A stretch of DNA of 21,816 nt from Stenocarpella maydis (taxonomy: Eukaryota > Ascomycota > Sordariomycetes > Diaporthales > Diaporthaceae). A program made the translations under genes and the position numbers. The notes under the pieces are model-generated. The model was not told the origin of the DNA. It did not search any database and saw only the letters and a program-made list of their open reading frames with translations. The stretch covers positions 1 through 21,816 of the forward strand of contig NQMI01000134.1 of NCBI GenBank assembly GCA_002270565.1. The letters run 5' to 3'. Below, piece by piece: positions 20,237-21,816 of this stretch. The stretch's first letter is position 1. Each line of letters begins with the position of its first letter.

Positions 20237-20351
20237 GACCGTCTGAGTGGCGCAGCGGTATAGACCACCCCGTATGTTAGACGGGGCTGTTGAAGGTTCG
20301 AACCGCACACCGAGCGTTGATTCTAAACAAATACCTTCTGCAGAGACGGTC
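20237..20351 (+). other. tRNA-like element with A and B boxes, possible SINE head
   Basis: TGGCGCAGCGG (20248-20258) matches the Pol III A box and GGTTCGAACC (20295-20304) the B box at tRNA-like spacing. Between them CCCCGT/ACGGGG (20268-20273, 20281-20286) closes a 7-nt loop ATGTTAG whose central triplet GTT would be an Asn anticodon. The D stem, T stem and acceptor stem do not pair properly, so this is not a normal functional tRNA gene. GACCGTCT at 20237-20244 and AGACGGTC at 20344-20351 are perfect inverted arms enclosing it. It could be a decayed tRNA gene or the tRNA-derived head of a SINE. It lies just outside a retroelement remnant. Confidence 0.5.
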
Positions 20352-20524
20352 TTACCGGCCCGGCACCACTCACACAGATACCGATTCGAGTAGGCTCGAT
20401 GAGGTCTTGTAATACCTGAAGACGTGGTGCTGCGGTCCGTGAACATGGCTAATTGCTGGGCCATCCACGAAGGGTATCACAGCTTATAATGCAAGGCTCT
20501 CACCGAGTTAAACGGACCGTAACA
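20274..20524 (-). mobile_element. Candidate 3' LTR segment of the chromovirus remnant
   Basis: Immediately after the chromodomain frame the minus strand shows a short G-run (TGGGGG) followed by TGTTACGGTCCG from 20524 downward, which fits a polypurine tract and an LTR start. A possible inward end TAACA occurs at 20274-20278, giving TGTTA...TAACA, but that overlaps the tRNA-like element, so the far boundary is a guess. Only one copy is in the window and LTR identity cannot be tested here. Confidence 0.3.
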
Positions 20525-21816
20525 CCCCCAGTCTCAGTACCAGTAGCACTAACATGCTGCTTGCCTGGCTGGGGCTTGCGTTCGTTAGATGAACTAAATT
20601 CTGTTACTCTTTGTGACAGTAGGTTGGATTTGCTGCTGGTTCCTATGTATTTTCACTTGAATTATAGCCTTTCTATTTAATAATATACTCTATTATTCCT
20701 TAATATTATCTTAAATCTATAATTATCTTTACTCTATATTTCTTATTATACTTATTAATAATTTCAATCTATATTTTAAGTTTTATATTCTAAGGTGCTA
20801 GTAAAAGTCTATAGTTAGTATCCAAAAGTTTCTCTAAAATCCTAAAGGGGCTAATTTTCTTATAATTAAGTTTATTACCAGGTTATTTAGTTTTAATATT
20901 TTGGTATATAAGGTAGACTTTATCTTCCTTTTTAAGAATTAATCCCTTAATTATTTTCTAATTTATATATTTATTATTTATTTTTATATAAATAAAAGTT
21001 CTTCCTAAATATATTGTTAAATTTATCAAATTTATATTAATTTTTGTTTTATTAATTCTGCTAGTATAATATCTAGTAATAACTTATAGTATATTTGAGG
21101 CTTATATCTATAAAGTGTAAACAAAGATAACTATTTAGTTATGCTAGAGGTTATAATATTATAGGCAAACTATACTAGTAGTAGCAACTTAATCTAATTA
21201 TCATATACTTAGTTAATATAATAGTAAAGGTAATATTGTATAATCTAATCAATTTATTCTATCTATCTATCTATCTATAGATGTAGTATTATTAACAGCT
21301 TATATTTTACTTTAAGTTATTTTATTAGGAACTTTTAGAAATTTAATATAAAAAGCTTATCTTTATTTAAGATAATTTTATAGAGTATTCCATAATTACT
21401 TATAATAATTTGCAAAAATATATATACAAGTTCTTCTACTATACTAGCTTCCTTATATATTATGAAGTATATATACTTGCTTAATCTATAAACTGTTACT
21501 AGAATGCTATCATATAGTACCCTAGTTAAGGGTTCTCATAAGAGGGGTAGCTTGATAATAAAGTCTAGACTGATAGATAACTATATAGTTATAAGTACTA
21601 GTAGGGGCTTCAATAATTTATATAGTGTATATCTAGAGGCCTTATTTTCATTACATAAGTTGCATTTACTAATAATATCTTTAACTTTTTTAAGGTTAGG
21701 AATCTAATAGTTCCATTAAATCCTTTTAATAGTTATTATAATTCTTTAGTAGCTATATATTAATGCTTTATATATTTCTTAGATTAATTTATTTTAGTCT
21801 TTTATATCTATAAGGA
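20525..21816 (-). mobile_element. RIP-degraded Ty3/gypsy chromovirus: integrase and chromodomain
   Basis: The minus strand reads, in order, the integrase zinc-binding end (TIKRI*WNY*IPN, then KCNLCNENKAS at 21641-21667) and the catalytic core with first Asp in SISLDFIIKLP (about 21546-21576). The second Asp region now reads ILNKDKLF (Asp to Asn), and the third-acid region DR*IE aligns with TDGQTERLNQ near 21250-21280. Next come FAYN and a GDKVYL-like SH3 segment (DKVYLIYQNIKT, about 20900-20935). The chromodomain reads EYIIK*KGYNSSENT*EPAAN (20690 to about 20625), with both conserved Trp codons turned to TAG. Trp, Gln and Arg codons becoming stops fits RIP. Reverse transcriptase lies beyond the right edge. 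Chromodomains in chromoviruses direct integration to heterochromatin. No function remains. Confidence 0.9.
21259..21278. repeat. CTAT x5 run inside fossil integrase
   Basis: Five perfect CTAT units look like a microsatellite, but on the minus strand the codons align with the conserved HPQTDxQTERxN segment of integrase (CTA TAG ATA GAT AGA TAG ATA GAA). C-to-T changes in CCN, CAA and ACA codons generate the repeat. Confidence 0.75.

Noticed and set aside
20237..20310. Functional tRNA-Asn(GTT) gene
   Set aside because: The D stem, T stem and acceptor stem do not pair, so only the anticodon arm and promoter boxes are tRNA-like.
21504..21707. 67-codon plus-strand open frame at the right edge
   Set aside because: It is the complement of the integrase fossil, whose minus-strand reading matches known motifs.
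1..21816. CRISPR array, prophage or bacterial operon structure
   Set aside because: Introns, RIP-like decay and eukaryotic gene families show a fungal nuclear genome; no regularly spaced repeat-spacer units exist.

Overview
The window reads as nuclear DNA of a filamentous ascomycete (Pezizomycotina; order not determinable by eye). It has compact spliced genes with 60-120 nt GT-AG introns and CTRAY-like branch sites, GC-rich single-copy DNA, and two very AT-rich blocks of decayed retrotransposon. In those blocks CAA/CAG/CGA/TGG codons have become stops and C/G have become T/A, the signature of repeat-induced point mutation (RIP).

Layout. 1-3.2 kb: AT-rich block with a minus-strand Ty3/gypsy-type Gag fossil (zinc knuckle still legible), a 25-bp tandem repeat and one island that escaped the AT drift. 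3.49-4.63 kb (minus): a three-exon short-chain dehydrogenase/reductase whose frame is broken between the Rossmann motif and the catalytic domain. 5.55-11.59 kb (minus): an intact three-exon BLM10/PA200 proteasome activator of 1957 codons, the one large clearly functional gene. 11.6-15.77 kb: its upstream region and a long GC-rich stretch without a convincing gene. 15.77-16.13 kb (plus): a small two-exon gene for a 95-residue, probably membrane-anchored protein. 16.5-17.85 kb (minus): a five-exon fructosamine-kinase-family pseudogene with intact splice sites but several coding lesions. 17.85-18.29 kb: a 441-bp hAT-like element with a perfect 8-bp target duplication, sitting at the 5' end of that pseudogene. 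18.54-19.06 kb (minus): a CMP/dCMP (DRAP-type) deaminase pseudogene. 20.24-20.35 kb: a tRNA-like element with A and B boxes. 20.5-21.8 kb: RIP-mutated 3' part of a chromovirus (Ty3/gypsy integrase plus chromodomain, minus strand) running off the right edge.

Together, a conserved housekeeping gene (BLM10) lies next to a decaying accessory segment bracketed by RIP-mutated retroelements. The 16.5-19.1 kb part is a graveyard of metabolic genes with legible exon structure, one carrying a DNA-transposon insertion and a second lesion that looks like a transposon excision footprint. I did not find a clear new defence, toxin or biosynthetic system. The most interesting signals are the hAT-like insertion, the footprint-like 5-bp insertion, the small two-exon gene, the tRNA-like element, and a microsatellite-looking run that is really a fossil of integrase codons. 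All family assignments come from reading the sequence, without database searches.
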